The notes under the pieces: generated by a model
The model's database searches: none
What the model saw: the letters and a program-made list of their open reading frames with translations, nothing else
What the model was told of the DNA's origin: nothing
Translations under genes and position numbers: made by a program
In this document: positions 1 to 12,360 of the stretch, piece by piece
Position numbering within the stretch: position 1 is the stretch's first letter
Layout: each line of letters begins with the position of its first letter
DNA from: Plantago ovata
Lineage: Eukaryota > Streptophyta > Magnoliopsida > Lamiales > Plantaginaceae
DNA: 64,000 bases
Reading direction: 5' to 3'
Assembly (NCBI GenBank): GCA_028274465.1
Contig: CM051456.1
Coordinates: forward strand, 82,694,753 to 82,758,752

Positions 1-714
1 TTTAGCTACTCATAATAGGCATGCAATCAACAGAAATCATAGAAGAAAACATGTTGAAAGATAAATAAGAATAAGTAGAATAAACTGTAAGATACAATGT
101 TACCGAAGGTTGTCAATCTCCGAAGAATTGCGATCCTACAAGCTCCAAACTGCTATGAAAAAGTGTCCCCTAAGCTACGAACCCCCAGAACAGGCTCTGG
201 GAAGTCCCTACCTAAAACTACAGAGAGAGGTGAGAAGGTAGGTCTGGAAAAGTATGATTTTCAGAGAAAACTGAACAACTATATATAGGCTTCGAATAAG
301 TGTGGGGCGGTTCGCCCCACACACCGGGCGGTTCGCCCGGTGTGGGGCTGTTCGCCCCGGAGACTTTTTCGCGGAATTCCGCGTTTTCGACGTGTTTTTC
401 AATTTCTTCCCCTTTTCGGACTCGGTTTCTGACTTCTAGTGGCCTTCTAACCTCCAGATTCGACCCCTAGACTCCAAATCCTATCCGGAAACCTTCAGAT
501 ACTCCAAATAGGCTTCTGGAACACCAATTCCTTGTCAACTTCAATATAATTGCCCGGAAATCCTCGATTTTCAACCAAAACCTGTAAAATAAAATCTAAA
601 GGGAAACGTGACACTATTCTAATAAAATGCACTAAAATATAGCTAAATTGACATAGAGGATAGCTAAAATAGGTGAAAAAGACTCGAATGAAAGTGTAAA
701 ATACACATTCATCA
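1..714 (-). repeat. Partial Athila-like LTR (copy A), cut by the window start
   Basis: This matches the LTRs at 13002-14134, 17212-18523, 44115-45424 and 51203-52482 and ends with the same ...ATTCATCA terminus. The sequence after 714 (aacgtcgtcc) is not the polypurine tract found inside the complete copies, so 714 looks like an outer end. It is either a solo LTR or the 5' LTR of a minus-strand element lying to the left. A GC-rich hairpin array sits at about 300-360 beside the LTR TATA box (tatatatag, about 280-288). Confidence 0.85.
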
Positions 715-1385
715 AACGTCGTCCAAGACGTCACCTTGAGAGTTACGGAAATGTCACCCCCAATAGCACTTTTGGAAGATCGGACAGTATAGGATCTTCG
801 ATCAATGAAGGTGATAAAAAAATTTCCCGATCACTTACAGTATAGTTTCACACTATCTTATACTAAGATACTCTGAAACTACAATGACATATGTTGATAA
901 GAAAAATATGTCTAGTTCGTAACGTGCACTTCTCCGCGAACTATGAAGCTTTCTAAGTACAAGCGTTGATGAGAGGCCGCGGTCCCAAAAGATCCGAACC
1001 TTGAATTATGTGAACCTCTAGGGAATTTTTACAAATGTGCCTAGTTTGTTAAAATAACCCTCTATAGAGAGGCGGAGATCCTGAGGTCCGGAACGGGAGT
1101 TAGAAGGACAAGGAGCATTACTCAAGTACTTAACAGGTTAGAATGTAGGAAGCTCATTTAGTACGAACCTTAAATACGTGTTTGTTGTGCTTTACAATTG
1201 AATCAGGACAAGATTCGCATCACAACCACATGGAGAGAAAGGACAAGAGAAGTGTGGAAGTTTCTAGGCAACACAAGAAGCTACAGCTAAATGGGCTTGG
1301 ACCAAGCCCATGAAAGTTAACGTTGGGCCTACTCAATATATGTGGACAAATGAGAAGGTGACAGATGGAAGCAAGAGATTGGTGC
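715..1385. other. Unassigned intergenic DNA
   Basis: I see no convincing gene, repeat ends or RNA gene here. Open frames are short and lack codon-like character. It is probably decayed transposon sequence, but nothing identifies the type. Confidence 0.4.
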
Positions 1386-1807
1386 GACCTAGGGTTAGCC
1401 AACAACTATATAAAGGCTCCATTTCCAAAGAAAAGGTAACGGGTATTAATTAAGTACATTTATTACTCTAAGACAAGGAGAACTATCGAGCTCCTTCAAG
1501 TAAAGTCTCACACCGGCTTGACTTAGGCAAGCCGGAGATAAACACACATCCACACGCGCCTTTTTAATCTCAGGTGCTCAATTGGACATAGAGAGGATCT
1601 GAAGACTTGGGTACTGGCATTAGACAAAGATTCGTGTGCTGTGTTAAACTATGGTGACTTAGAGAGCTTTTTAGTTCTTTGTAGTTCGAGGAGTTTTGTA
1701 ATATTAGAGCGCTTGAAGTCTTACTAGAATTTCACCTCTACAGGTTCATAACTTTCGGCATGTAACAAGGAGGTTATTGATGGTGCGACAGTTTTTTTTT
1801 TTTTTTT
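1386..1807 (+). repeat. Possible LTR-promoter remnant with TATA box
   Basis: A TATA box (tatataaagg, about 1407-1416) is followed by a C/T-rich leader and a short inverted repeat, ccggcttg...caagccgg (about 1513-1537). This resembles the layout of the Tat LTR at 9505-10299, where a TATA box precedes a similar arm around ccggtctg...cagaccgg. The tract ends in a 16-T run (1792-1807). No matching second LTR is present, so this is a weak inference. Confidence 0.25.
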
Positions 1808-1929
1808 AACAATGTTGATTGCATTGTTTCGTGAACAGTGCTGATTTTTTCTTTATTCTGTTTGTACGGAAATTGCACCGATTAACGTTCACAACCATCA
1901 TCTCCGATTAATCACTACCTCCAAGCTTC

Positions 1930-2480
1930 AAAATACAAACAACAATGGCAACAAAGAAACATAATTGAAAAGCAATAAGGAAATCAATTAACACACGACA
2001 CAAGTTACGTGGTTCGGTCAAATTAGACGTACATCCACAGGAACCAACACCAGTCGATTGTATTAACACATTTGAACATATTATAAGACCGATCTCACAG
2101 CTAATCTCATGAGAAAACTGTTAATCTTTTTGTTCTTCTTCTCCAAGAACCCTTATTCTCTCTCTCAAGACGGTTACACTGAAGAATGACAGGAATTGAA
2201 TGAGGGTAAATGCTTATCACACACCTAATAACAGAACTCAACTTTATACCCTAAGCTAAAAACACTGATGAATTGAACGGTTTTTCAAGTCGGTTTCAAG
2301 TTTGTTACGCATAACAACTTTTCCCTCCAAGAGTGAAGTGGCCAGTCCTCAGCCGTTGATGCCTCAAGTTAAAATCTGAGCCGTCCAAGTATAGATGTGA
2401 AGAATTTAGCTTAATCCTCACACTTCTCCTGGACCAAAGAGGTTCTTGCCTTATTTGCCCTCTAATTACAAAAAGATGTA
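1930..2480. repeat. Dispersed-repeat-like sequence, type uncertain
   Basis: It contains the phrase tacgtggttcggtcaaatt (about 2007-2025) followed by tacatccacagg. Similar wording recurs in plant LTR-type repeats as I remember them. No terminal repeats, target-site duplication or coding sequence confirm an element. The remainder is ordinary AT-rich DNA. Confidence 0.2.
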
Positions 2481-2529
2481 ATTGGATTGTTCTGAAAAGA
2501 TTGAAGACGGCTCAAGATTTATCATATAG

Positions 2530-2662
2530 TTTCTTATTAGCTAGGTGCAAGGTTCGATTCCTGACACCTGACACATGTAGGAAGTGTGTGGTTTAGGAGA
2601 AAGTTGTGTTGTTATAGGTGTGGTTGGATTCTAATTATCTTTACCAATTAAAAAAAAAAAAA
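2530..2662 (+). repeat. SINE-like fragment with B box and poly-A
   Basis: A good Pol III B box, ggttcgattcc (about 2551-2561), is followed about 90 bp later by a 14-A run (about 2649-2662). That is the usual order for the 3' part of a tRNA-derived SINE. I cannot find a clear A box at the expected upstream distance, so it may be truncated or fortuitous. Confidence 0.3.
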
Positions 2663-4230
2663 ATCTTTTTATTTGGAGTCTCTTGAAGATTAAGGTGAAA
2701 GTTAGAAAAGGATTAGGAGATAAAAACAAAATCTATTCCAATTCAGTGGAGACATACATGAGGCCTATGGATTCTACTCCCTGGGACGGACTGCGATAAC
2801 TATATAATCAAAGATTCGAAGTGATTAAGAAAGTTACACAGCTTACAAGCACAAAATCACATAGTGAATAACTTAAGCTTGTAAAAAATCTTGTTTTTCA
2901 AGTTTTTGTTCTAGTAATTAGATCTAGTCCGTCTTTGTCAGCTGGGTTGTCTTTGGATTAGCTAGGCTAGAAACATTGGTTTGTTTTAGTAATACGTCGT
3001 GTTTGCAATCTAAACTTTCAATGTGTGTGAATATTAGACCTAGATTTTTGTAAATCTGCTTTTACTTGGTGAATATATTTTGTCATAATTTGACTGGATA
3101 TATATATTTATTGCGTTAAATGTTGAGGTAACAGTGATCTCAACGTCCATTCCTGAGATGTGTATTGCAGTTAGATCAAACCATCTAGATTTTCAGTTTT
3201 ATTGTTGCCTAGCTTGTATTGACAGTGGCTCACTATACTGAGTGTTGTATAAGTTGAAGTTTGTAAACCAATAGAGATAGTGAAATCAGTATATGCTCCA
3301 GCCTCCAAACGAAGTGAAGTTGGAGAGTAATTAGGCCATCCTCCGATCCACAAGTGAGATTAAGTATACCTGTGTAGAGAAAATTACATTCTATGGGTTT
3401 GTATCCATATCATTTTAAACTCCATCAAGTTGGTATTACTAAAATTGGACAACTAGTGACACAACAATTACATTCTAGTCCATTTTTAGGTTGACTATTA
3501 AAATTCAATTTTGACAAACAAACATGCCTTAAAATTTTGATTTTAAAAAAAATTAAAAAACATAAAAATAACTTAAAAGGTCTGTTTTTTTTTTTATTTA
3601 AGTTATTTTTCTGAATAAGTTGAGGAATTTTTTATCGAATTCAGAAGCTATTAAGTGAATAAACCAGATAAAAAAATAGGACTAAGAAGTTTTGTGTGTG
3701 TGTATTTGTACGCTCGCGCGCCGGTGGAGTGTTGGTGTTGTCTTAGTGAATTTAATCATTTTACTAATCAATTTTATAAACCAGAGCTCCGATTTAGTGT
3801 TCCATTTTTTTTTAAATCTAAACCTTGCATAAACCGCACGCACCCTGAACAGAGGTAAAAAAAAAACAATTAAAGAAAAAGTTAAAATAAAATGAAATTT
3901 TAAATAAATAAATAAATAAAGTCCACTTATTAATCTGACATACTGCAGAAAGAGAAGCCGAAATTTAAGTTAACTTATTGATAATAGGTCACTAAGGTCA
4001 ATTTGAACGTTTTAACTAAGCGGGAATGAAGTAGTTTAGTTTATGAAATTGTTGATGATAAAACTTTGTTTTTACCGGTTTCAAAGATTAAAAAAATTTA
4101 AAAACTTGTCCACTTACAAGATAAATCCATTGTCTTTTTTTTCTTTTTCTTTTTATAGAAGAAAAACACTAGCTACATTTTATAAGAATTTGAAATTTGT
4201 AAATAGTTTTATATTCATGTTTCATCTACC
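2663..4230. other. AT-rich intergenic DNA, no gene seen
   Basis: This stretch contains homopolymer A and T runs and a short aaataaataaat tract (about 3902-3919). No reading frame, RNA gene or paired termini could be supported. Confidence 0.5.
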
Positions 4231-4390
4231 ATACAAAATAAGTCAAGATTCTTTTTTCTTTTATGTTGGGAGAATGTGAATATTACTGGGGCATATAAAA
4301 TATATAGTATATACAAAATAAGTCAAGATTCTTTTTTCTTTTATGTTGGGAGAATGTGAATATTACTGGGGCATATAAAATATATATAAG
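4231..4390. repeat. 80-bp direct tandem duplication
   Basis: A unit starting atacaaaataagtcaagatt occurs at 4231 and again at 4311 and runs almost unchanged through ggggcatataaaatatata. The period is 80 bp and the copies are nearly identical, so this is a recent local duplication. No coding function is seen. Confidence 0.9.
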
Positions 4391-4708
4391 TAGGTACAGT
4401 GTTATAGCACCTCACCAATAACGATCCCCAGGGGTAACAATTCAGCAGCCGACCCATGGGCAAAGTAATTAAAGTTGTGTTAAATAAAAGAAATAAAATT
4501 AAATAAAACTAAATTAAAATTAAGTGTTGAAGAATATTTCAATGGTTTGACGGCGGATTTGAGGTAAGCGTATATGGTATCAAAATTCATCACTAATCCG
4601 TCGCCATTTAGTGAGCCAATATTACTTCACTGGAACATAGTTCTGTCGCTAAATTCCAATTTTTATTAAAAAGAATAGTATATATACTAAACACTGTTAT
4701 GTCTCTAA
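4391..4708. other. Left flank of the Helitron
   Basis: AT-rich DNA with the phrases aatccgtcgccatttagtga (about 4597-4616) and tctgtcgctaaattcc. Such wording resembles the subterminal parts of CACTA or PIF-type elements. The last base, A4708, is the expected A of the AT dinucleotide into which Helitrons insert. Confidence 0.35.
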
Positions 4709-4735
4709 CTAGTACATACCCGTGGCGATGCCACG
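4709..4735 (-). other. Helitron 3' terminus (hairpin plus CTAG)
   Basis: Read on the minus strand there is a 6-bp-stem hairpin, CGTGGC-ATC-GCCACG (4721-4735), then eight bases, then CTAG (4709-4712), with the next base outside being T. Hairpin, short spacer, CTRR and T is the diagnostic Helitron 3' end. Confidence 0.9.
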
Positions 4736-4951
4736 ATATAATATAATTTTTATCTTATATTTATTAAAGAAAAGATTATTCAAAGATAATTGTAAAAAAT
4801 GTTTAATTAAAGTAAAGTATTATAATGAAGTAATTAGAGTTAAAAGTAGAAAATTCATAATCAATATATAGCAAAGGAAATACAAAGGAGCATTCATCGC
4901 AACTTCCAAATCACTTCTTTGTACACTACATTAGTGGTAGTGTCGGTGGGT

Positions 4952-6656
4952 TTACCATTGACCATCTTCATCAAGTATTAGAACCTTCAACCCTTTCTTG
5001 CTAGTAACTCTAGAGAACGCAACATAGAGCTGACCATGGCTGAAAACTGAATTAGGGAGATAGAGGCCAACATTACCCAAAGATTGTCCTTGACTCTTGT
5101 TGATAGACATTGCGTAGCAGATAGCAATAGGAAACTGTCGGCGCTGGAATCGTATTGAAAACTTGGTGTGGTCAGAAGGTGAAAGAACCATCCGCGGTAT
5201 GTAAACTCTATTGCCGGCATACTTCCCATGAATTATTTTCGCCTCTATAATCTTTTCACCAAGATCCGTCACCACCAACCAAGTTCCATTACAAAGTTCA
5301 GCCGTCGGGTCGATGTTACGCAAGAGCATAACGGGGCAACCAACCTTTAGTCGGATCAAGTGGTTTGGCAGCCCAGAAGTTCTGATTGTATTTAGAAATT
5401 CAACCGAATAAACATCCTCTCGATTGACAACATCATCCTCATCCGGGCATATATTATAGGAACTCATATACTCAACTGCATCACCCGGAAACAACTCCAT
5501 GACGTAGTTATTAATTTGTTCTACTACCTCATTTGTCGGCGCAATTATAGCCCTATCGTGAAAATAAGCTCCATCTCCAACATGATCCAAAAGAGATGGA
5601 TATGTAGATTTCACAATTGCGGCTATAGGATCATCAAGAGCTTCAAGAATGAGTATATCCTTTGGCAATTTGAAATCAACCTCACCATCGTTATCACCCC
5701 CTTCCACACCATCTCCGACACGCAACAACCAATCAGCAAACTCCTTTTTATTAGCAACTTCCTCAGCTGAACTTCCAGACTACAACAATAAACATAAACA
5801 CTAAGAAACTAAATACAATAGAACACAAATGATAATGAAGTATAAATGATATACTAACCTGCAATCGCATGTTCTTCGTGAGATTCAACATCTTGCAATA
5901 TCTCCATATACGGTTTGAAGAACATAGTGTTGCATGGACAATATCATGCCTGCTACCCTTGGGTACAACGGGCAAAATCTGACGGAAATTACCACCAAAC
6001 ACAATAACCTTTCCACCAAACGGTTTAGCGTTCGTCAAACCATCCGGACCTCTAATAACGTCCCTCAAACTCCTATCAAGAGCCTCAAAACAAAACTTAT
6101 TTGTCATGGGAGCTTCATCCCATATGATCAACTTGTAGCATTTTATCAACGCGGTCAACTCGCTGGTCGGAGTTATTTGGCTGCACATGGTCGTCTCATC
6201 AACCTCTATAGGTATACTAAATCTAGAATGTGCAGTACGACATCGAGGAAGGAGAAGAGAGGCAATGCCACTCGAAGCAACTGGAAGGACAATATCACCT
6301 CGACCACGAATAGCTGAGCATAATGTTCTCCAGAGGAACGTCTTGCCCGTACCACCACAACCACAGACGAAAAGCACACCACCTGTTTCTGATTCAATAG
6401 CATCCATGATCATTTGGTAATTATGCTTCTTTTCGTCCGTCAAACATGGATACAACTTGGCATGCTCAGCTTGCAATTCATGCAAATCATATGTCATCTC
6501 TTTCGCAATTAACTTGTTCAATCCATCACCAACGACAACATTAACCGGAAGTTTCATACCTTCATATTGATCCAAACTGCACCCATTCTTCTTCAGTATG
6601 TCCTGAATTGCAGAAAGAGTAAGTTGTTTCCGCTGTTCTTCACTCAGTTGCAAATC
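4952..6656 (-). pseudogene. PIF1-like helicase exons of RepHel
   Basis: Two exons (6656-5860 and 5781-4952) encode an SF1B helicase related to PIF1. The first has Walker A (CGCGGTGKT), Walker B (IIWDEAP) and the motif FGGNFRQILPV. The second has the C-terminal motifs INKSQGQSL and [14 protein letters not shown] and ends at the stop at 4952-4954. The intron between them (about 5859-5782) has a GTTAGT donor and a TTGTTGTAG acceptor. This is the best-preserved part of the gene, with no internal stop seen in either exon. In a working element the helicase would unwind DNA during rolling-circle transposition. Confidence 0.9.
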
Positions 6657-6731
6657 TACATTGTACGACGTGTTAATAATAAAAAAAACATCAAGTAAAA
6701 CCGATAAAATATCTCACACCACATACGTACC

Positions 6732-7567
6732 TGGATTGTTAAACTGATTCCGCATACGGATGATTATATCATCCGATAAATACATCCAAGTGTTCTCCCA
6801 AACATGCTTTGGTCTAGACATACTATTAGACATAAGAAGCATGGAAAACAACTGACGAAGGTAGTAACCCCCAACCCAAAAGATTGCCTCCTTAATGCCA
6901 TCAATATACTTAGCATCATCATCAAGCATCCCTAGTGCGTAGCAAGCGTCACGGTACGTTTCATAGACAACACCATTCACTGTTCTCAAATATTCAAAGC
7001 AGGTAGCACCCCTTATGTGATTCAACATTATCCTAAGATGGTATAAAGCACCAGTACCAGGGGGAACATGATAAATCCTACCAATCTTCCTCCTTGATTG
7101 CTGTTTATCCTTCCACCTGCGCTCAGGAACATTGTACACGTAATGCTGTGGAAACTCCGCATACAAATACTTTCGGGCCTCAGGGTGTTTTTTATTGAAA
7201 TCCATCCAAGCAAGGAATTTTGATTGTGCAACAGTTTGTTTCTCTTTCAAATTCGGAATGTAGTCACCATCTTTGAAACACATTGTCTACTCACCTTCCA
7301 AGTGGAATGGCAAACGCTCCACGGGAGGATCTCGATAGTGAATGGGATATCCCAACAAACGCCATACTGCTTCGCAAGCAGATATATAACAGCAATCAAC
7401 ATAATCCTTAACCTCATTCTCAACCATAATCTTTGCACCGCATCTGTCAACGCCCTTATTGACATACTTGAAGAGATACTTGATTGAGTTCGTTGAGTTG
7501 AACATCTCAACATTAATATGGGCTTGATATTTCATCAATAAGTACGGATTGTACGGGACAATGTACC
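6732..7567 (-). pseudogene. RepHel exon with Rep tyrosine motif, one stop
   Basis: The exon starts after the acceptor TTACAG near 7568 and ends at a GTACGT donor near 6731. The early part carries SIKYLFKYVNKG, the Helitron Rep motif 3 whose tyrosines nick and join DNA. The rest is the linker between Rep and helicase. A TAG at 7287-7289 lies exactly in frame between ...HLEGE and TMCFKDGD, where the family normally has a sense codon, so it looks like a single CAG-to-TAG change. Reading continues in the same frame on both sides. Confidence 0.85.
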
Positions 7568-7649
7568 TGTAAATTTAGATCACGAATCACTGATCCAACT
7601 ATATAAACATATGATAAAAAAATGTTAATATAAAGTAATGTAGATTTAC

Positions 7650-8010
7650 CTATTGTCCACTTCAATACCATTCTTAATTATCGTGGCACCAGTATCCCGC
7701 TTCCTGTAAACGGGATATCCATTATCATCAAATGTCGTTCTTTCATTAAACGACTTGGGAAATTTCTTTGTGCATTTCCTCTTGTCTCTATCCATACACG
7801 GAGAATTCTGGTTCAGCACACCACATGGTCCGTGTACCATGTACTCCGATACGACCTTATACAAATCTTGATTAAGTTCCTTGTCAGGTATCTCCGCACA
7901 AATAACATTATCAATTTCACTCACATCCAAGGACCTATCATTCATGTCTATCCACAGTAGAATATGGGCATGTGGTAAACCACGCTTCTGAAACTCAACC
8001 GTGTAGACAA
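7650..8010 (-). pseudogene. RepHel exon with HUH endonuclease motif
   Basis: The motif GLPHAHILLW contains the His-hydrophobic-His (HUH) metal-binding signature of rolling-circle initiators. It is followed by a Cys/Lys-rich stretch (CGVLNQNSPCM, KRKCTKKFPK) typical of plant Helitron Rep. The acceptor TTTGCAG lies just before 8010 and a GTAAAT donor just after 7650. No stop lies inside the exon. With motif 3 in the next exon this makes up the catalytic centre. Confidence 0.9.
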
Positions 8011-8111
8011 CTGCAAATGATAGGAAAACGATATATGTTATTAATACGCATAACACATATATAAAACTGTTCCATTAATATTCCTATAAAAATATATAAA
8101 CAAAATGGTAC

Positions 8112-8820
8112 CAGCTATTGCCTTTCCAAATATATTTTCAGTCTTCAAGTCCTTAATTAGCTCATCCAACTTCATCTTGAAAACACGACATACTTTATCC
8201 GGCCGGTCTTCTGGTCTCAGTCCCCTTGCTTGAACAAAGCGTGTAATCTCAGGCCATTTAGGATTACACGTGAACGTAATAAACAATTCAGGATACTTCA
8301 AGCTTTTTCATATTGCCATGGTGTCCTGAAAATTCTAGACCATATACCTAGGACCACCAACAAATGTCGAAGGCAACACCAACCGTTTACCTATCATCGA
8401 AGCCTCGTCAGTCGGATCAATGTCTCCTCTTCGAATAGCATCCTCAATCGACTTATAATTATCTGCCCTCAATAATTTTTGATTTCTTGTAATGAAAGAT
8501 AATCGTTGGGACTCCATCATCATGTATCCATCAACCAAGAATTGTTGGTATAGCTTCCTACCGGCCCATAAGAATTGTTTGAGCATCGTCTTCACGGTCA
8601 AACATCCTATAGCACAAAAACTCCTTAGGGGTTATATGCTCTCTCTTAACTGTACTACGATCATGAAGCTTGATCTCCGTATGATATCCATCTTCTCCGT
8701 AAGGAAACAATAAAGGATATTGTAATGGAAGATTAGCATGCAATTCTGATATACGCTTCAAATTATTATTACGTTCTTCAAGAATTATATCACGGGCTTC
8801 CATTTCCATCTCGTCATTAC
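8112..8820 (-). pseudogene. RepHel exon, Helitron-like N-terminal domain, disrupted
   Basis: It encodes the domain ahead of the HUH motif: LPLQYPLLFPYGEDGYH, then the RKLYQQFLVDGYMM region, then LFITFTCNPKWPEI. The exon has a TTTCAG acceptor before 8820 and a GTACCA donor after 8112. A one-base shift near 8600 moves the reading frame. In-frame TAG (8335-8337) and TGA (8308-8310) interrupt the stretch before LFITFTCNPKW. The position of each stop in otherwise conserved sequence shows decay after insertion rather than misreading of the exon. Confidence 0.85.
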
Positions 8821-8959
8821 CTGAAATAATATTAATAGCTTGTGAATATCAAAAATTCAATTGACACTCTATGTACATATTGTGATTTTCCAGTACGAAA
8901 CAAAAAAGCCGTAATAAATCATATATATTCAAGGAAGGTCAAACAAAAGAATCTCATAC

Positions 8960-9504
8960 CAACAATGAGTGCAGCAACTTCATTACATGTCGGTAGATCA
9001 TACATCCTCCCATCACGTGTTCTCTTACCAATGAGCCTTAATCGCACATTACTATTATGATCGACCTTGAATCGTTCGGAAGCCATACGAAAACTCTTAG
9101 CCAGGGTGTTATGTTCATCTAACATTTCCTTAAGGTCGGATACAACGGAATCAATCGCCCGAGATTTACGATTCTTACTACACAATCAAAAAGAATAAAA
9201 TTGCTGCTCAATGAGTGAAATAAATGAGATAAGTCATACTACCAAGAAATAAAATAAACTAAAATAATAAATTAGCTAATTGCAATGACAAACAAATTTA
9301 CCTTTGGGCACTAATTCTATCTTGCACCTCATCCTCACCGAAATGCAAGTACAAACTTGGGTGATTCTCCTTCTGGCGGCAACAAACTACCCGCCAAATT
9401 ATAATTACTTCCGCCAAGACGATATGTATACGGACCACGTCCATCATTGACCGACGTATCTAAATGCCCAGCCATAGAAGTAAAAGCAAACATCATGTTG
9501 TAAT
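8960..9504 (-). pseudogene. RepHel exons left of the Tat insertion
   Basis: Two exons. 9177-8960 carries RLRLIGKRTRDGRMYDLPT, with acceptor TGTGTAG and donor GTATGAG. 9504-9302 carries YNMMFAFTSMAGHLD and then SLLPPEGE. After SLLPPEGE the frame shifts by one base (near 9375) and resumes as LYLHFGEDEVQDRIS. The upstream end at 9504 is the insertion boundary of the Tat element. The missing preceding codons lie 21 kb away at 30890. Confidence 0.8.
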
Positions 9505-10299
9505 TGTTAGTATTGAAATATGTCCAGCCCGTATTTACGAACTAGAGCGTCCTAAGAGCGCGATAGAGCCCTAAAAGACTGTCCCTCGAATGGCTCGACC
9601 ACCCTTCCAAGTACGTCACTAGAAGGTGGCTCGACCACCCTTACAAAGGATAAGCTGAGAAGGCGACTGAGAACCATCTCTAGGGAGCGACCACCCTTGG
9701 TGGTCTATCGAGGACCTTACGTCAAGGAAATACCCTCAAAGGACAACTAGGAAAGGTCCTGGTCGAGCTATAGATCGTGAGGAAGGCTCGAGCACCTAGG
9801 TCGACCACAACTGGTCGGTCACTAGGCGGCCCGCCTTCTGGAAGGATCCATCAAGTCTCGAAATGCCTAAAGTGCCCTCCAAACCCTAGGTCAGATCTTT
9901 GGGTCAAAGCCCATGGACCTCCTTAATGGGCTTGGGCCAAAGAAGGCTTTAATCTCAGCCGGACACGTGCACAATCCTACACAAAGTGACAATAAAATAC
10001 TCGGAGTATATAAGGAGGCCTCATTCATTACCCAGCGGGTAAGCAATCAATACTCACCTACACTCAATATTTCTCTCACTAGGGAACCCTACAACTCCCT
10101 ACTCGTAAAGTTGACACTCCGGTCTGATATACGACAGACCGGGTAATAGACACTGACCCCCCCCCCCTCTAGTGGATTTCAGGTACTGAAGGACTTTGTA
10201 CTTATACTCAAAGGTACACCCTTCGAGCGGAGATTGGAGTGATACCCTTTGAAGAAGACTTGTAACGAATTAGAACAGTGAACGAATTACCATTCAACA
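9505..10299 (+). repeat. 5' LTR of the Tat element
   Basis: It runs from TGTTAGTATT to ...ATTCAACA, 795 bp. A TATA box (agtatataagg, about 10005-10015) lies in its second half, followed by an inverted arm ccggtctg...cagaccgg (10118-10141) and a 10-C run. The primer-binding site starts two bases after its end. Confidence 0.95.
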
Positions 10300-10301
10300 T
10301 T

Positions 10302-10319
10302 TGGCGCCGTCTGTGGGAA
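10302..10319 (+). other. Tat primer-binding site
   Basis: TGGCGCCGTCTGTGGGAA lies two bases after the 5' LTR, the position expected for tRNA priming of minus-strand DNA synthesis. The matching primer tRNA was not determined. Confidence 0.8.
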
Positions 10320-10387
10320 TCTGATCGAAAGGTCATCCCTAGCCCTACTGGTCGAGCAGATGCACTCTTCTCGAGACGTTACACAAG

Positions 10388-12360
10388 ATGCCTCCCAGAA
10401 GAAGCAACCGGATTGCTAATGCAGCACCCAGAAATCCTCCTCGCCCAAGGGGCCGTCCCCCTCTAAATGGCCGAGGAGGAGGAAGGGTAGCAACACTAAG
10501 GGCTCCAAGAAATATCAATGTTGAAATAGATCAAAATGTAGTTGAAGGCGCTTTCACTAATGTTACCGGATCCCGAGAGGAAAGGACAGGAGAGAATCAC
10601 CCGCGAGGTGTACCTGTCGGAAGTGGCTATGGGGCTTTAAGAGCCACGACCAACGTTTCCCCAGTGAATCATCAGCAACCGGCCGCATTGAACTTCACCC
10701 TTCCTAACGGACGCGTAGTCCGACCGTCAGATTACGGGATGGGCGAAGCTCAATACGGCCTATTTCTTCTCACCATACAAGGATGCTTAGGAGAAAATGA
10801 AGCTGCAAGGGTAGAGGCCGAACTCCAAGCCCGTGGGATAAGGCACTCACAGGTGCAAGATCAACCTCAGGGAGCCCCTCCGGCTCCTCGAGCGCCTTCA
10901 GCCCCTCGAGCGCCCGCAGCCCAAGATGAAGCACACTCAAGGGCCAACAGAAGGCCTATCCAATCTCGACTTGGACCCTAAAGAGTCCAATCTAGGTTGG
11001 GACCGCAAGGCGCCCCACAGGATTTGAGAGATCTAATTGATAGGAGGATACGCGTGTCACTGCAAAATGTGGCTCCACAAGAAAACCAAGCACCGGTGGT
11101 CGGTACACCTCCCACTCTCCCAAACCAAGTCACGCCCAACCAAGTGACCCCTCAAAACCAACCCGAAGCGATAGCGGAGAACAATGCCGTGCGAACAGTA
11201 GTTGAGGTAACCCCCTGGTCGACCCGACCACGGGGAGGAGGCTCACCCTAGAGGAACTCAATACAAAGAAATCCACTCTCGATGCTCAGATAGAAACCCT
11301 CCGAGGAACCGTGTAAGAAAAAGAGCAAGACCAAGATCGAAGTCCATTGTGCGATGAGATAAGGAGCCATCAAGCAAAAATCGAGAGAGGCTTCCCTACT
11401 TTTGAAAGCTATGATGGAACAAGTTGTCCAAAGGACTACTTGGTGAGATTTGGTACCAAAATGGATGCATATGGTCATGAATCGAAGACTAAAGCACTCC
11501 TCTTCCCGGATAACCTCTCAGGAGAAGCCATGAAATGGTGGTCGCGCCTCCCTCATCGCTCGATCAAGTCCTATAGAGATCTCTGTAAGGAGTTCTCTAA
11601 GCGGTTTGAGAAGGTCATGAACACCAAGAGAAGAGTGAGATACTTAACCGAAATTGTTCAAAAGAACAACGAAGAACTGAGGGACTTCATCAATCGCTTT
11701 CATGAAGCAGCCCTCCAAGTTGAGGATCACTCGATCAATGAGAGGAAAGAATAATTGTATGGTAACACTACCAACGTCAAGTTCCAAGAGGTACTCTTAG
11801 CATCGTGTGTGGAGAATAAATCTCAACTAGCGAAAGTTTGCAAGGATTTCCTCCAGGCCGAGGAATTCCGAAAAACAGTCACGGTGAGAACCAATCCTCC
11901 CAAGGAAAAAGGGAAGGAAAAAGAAAAGGAGAAGGAATACCCTCCTCGGCCACAAAATCCATGAAAACAAAGGAGAGATCAAAAGCATGGGCTAATCAAG
12001 GAAGGCCCTTCGAGAAATGAGTTTAGAGACAAGAGATCCCCTCCAAGGAGATCACCTCCGAGGAGGTATAGCAACTATACAGACATAAATAGACCAAGAT
12101 CCGACATCTTGAACTATATAGTCTCGAGGAAGCTTGATGTTTCATGGCCGACTCCAATTCAAGAGAATCGAAAGAACAAAAACTCCGACAAATTCTGTCA
12201 ATTTCACAAAGGAAAGGGGCACATTGTTGATGAGTGTGTCTAGCTTAAGAATGAGATCGAAAGGATGATACGGAATGGGCAATTGGTCAACTACATCCGG
12301 AAGGAAGAACAACTAGCGATCCTTCCTCCGCCACCCCAAGTCAGGAGCGATCACCAAGGC
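10388..12360 (+). pseudogene. Tat gag, with stops and frameshifts
   Basis: It starts at ATG 10388 with a basic Pro/Arg-rich N-terminus (MPPRRSNRIANAAPR). A capsid-type domain follows at 11392-11754 (FESYDGTSCPKDYL, GEAMKWWSRLP, FINRFHEAALQ). A zinc-knuckle-like motif, CQFHKGKGHIVDEC, lies near 12200-12240. Interruptions are TAA at 10979-10981, a frameshift near 11245, TAA near 11314, TAA at 11752-11754, a stop near 11962 and a TAG after the zinc motif (12241-12243). A functional gag would form the particle that packages element RNA. The motif wording fits the Tat lineage. Confidence 0.85.

Noticed and set aside
97-288. A 63-codon open frame found in every full LTR copy (also near 13493, 17884, 44789 and 51877)
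   Set aside because: It is present only because the LTR is repeated. It lies antisense to the element, has no upstream coding context, and copies differ at the 3' end with no sign of selection visible by eye.
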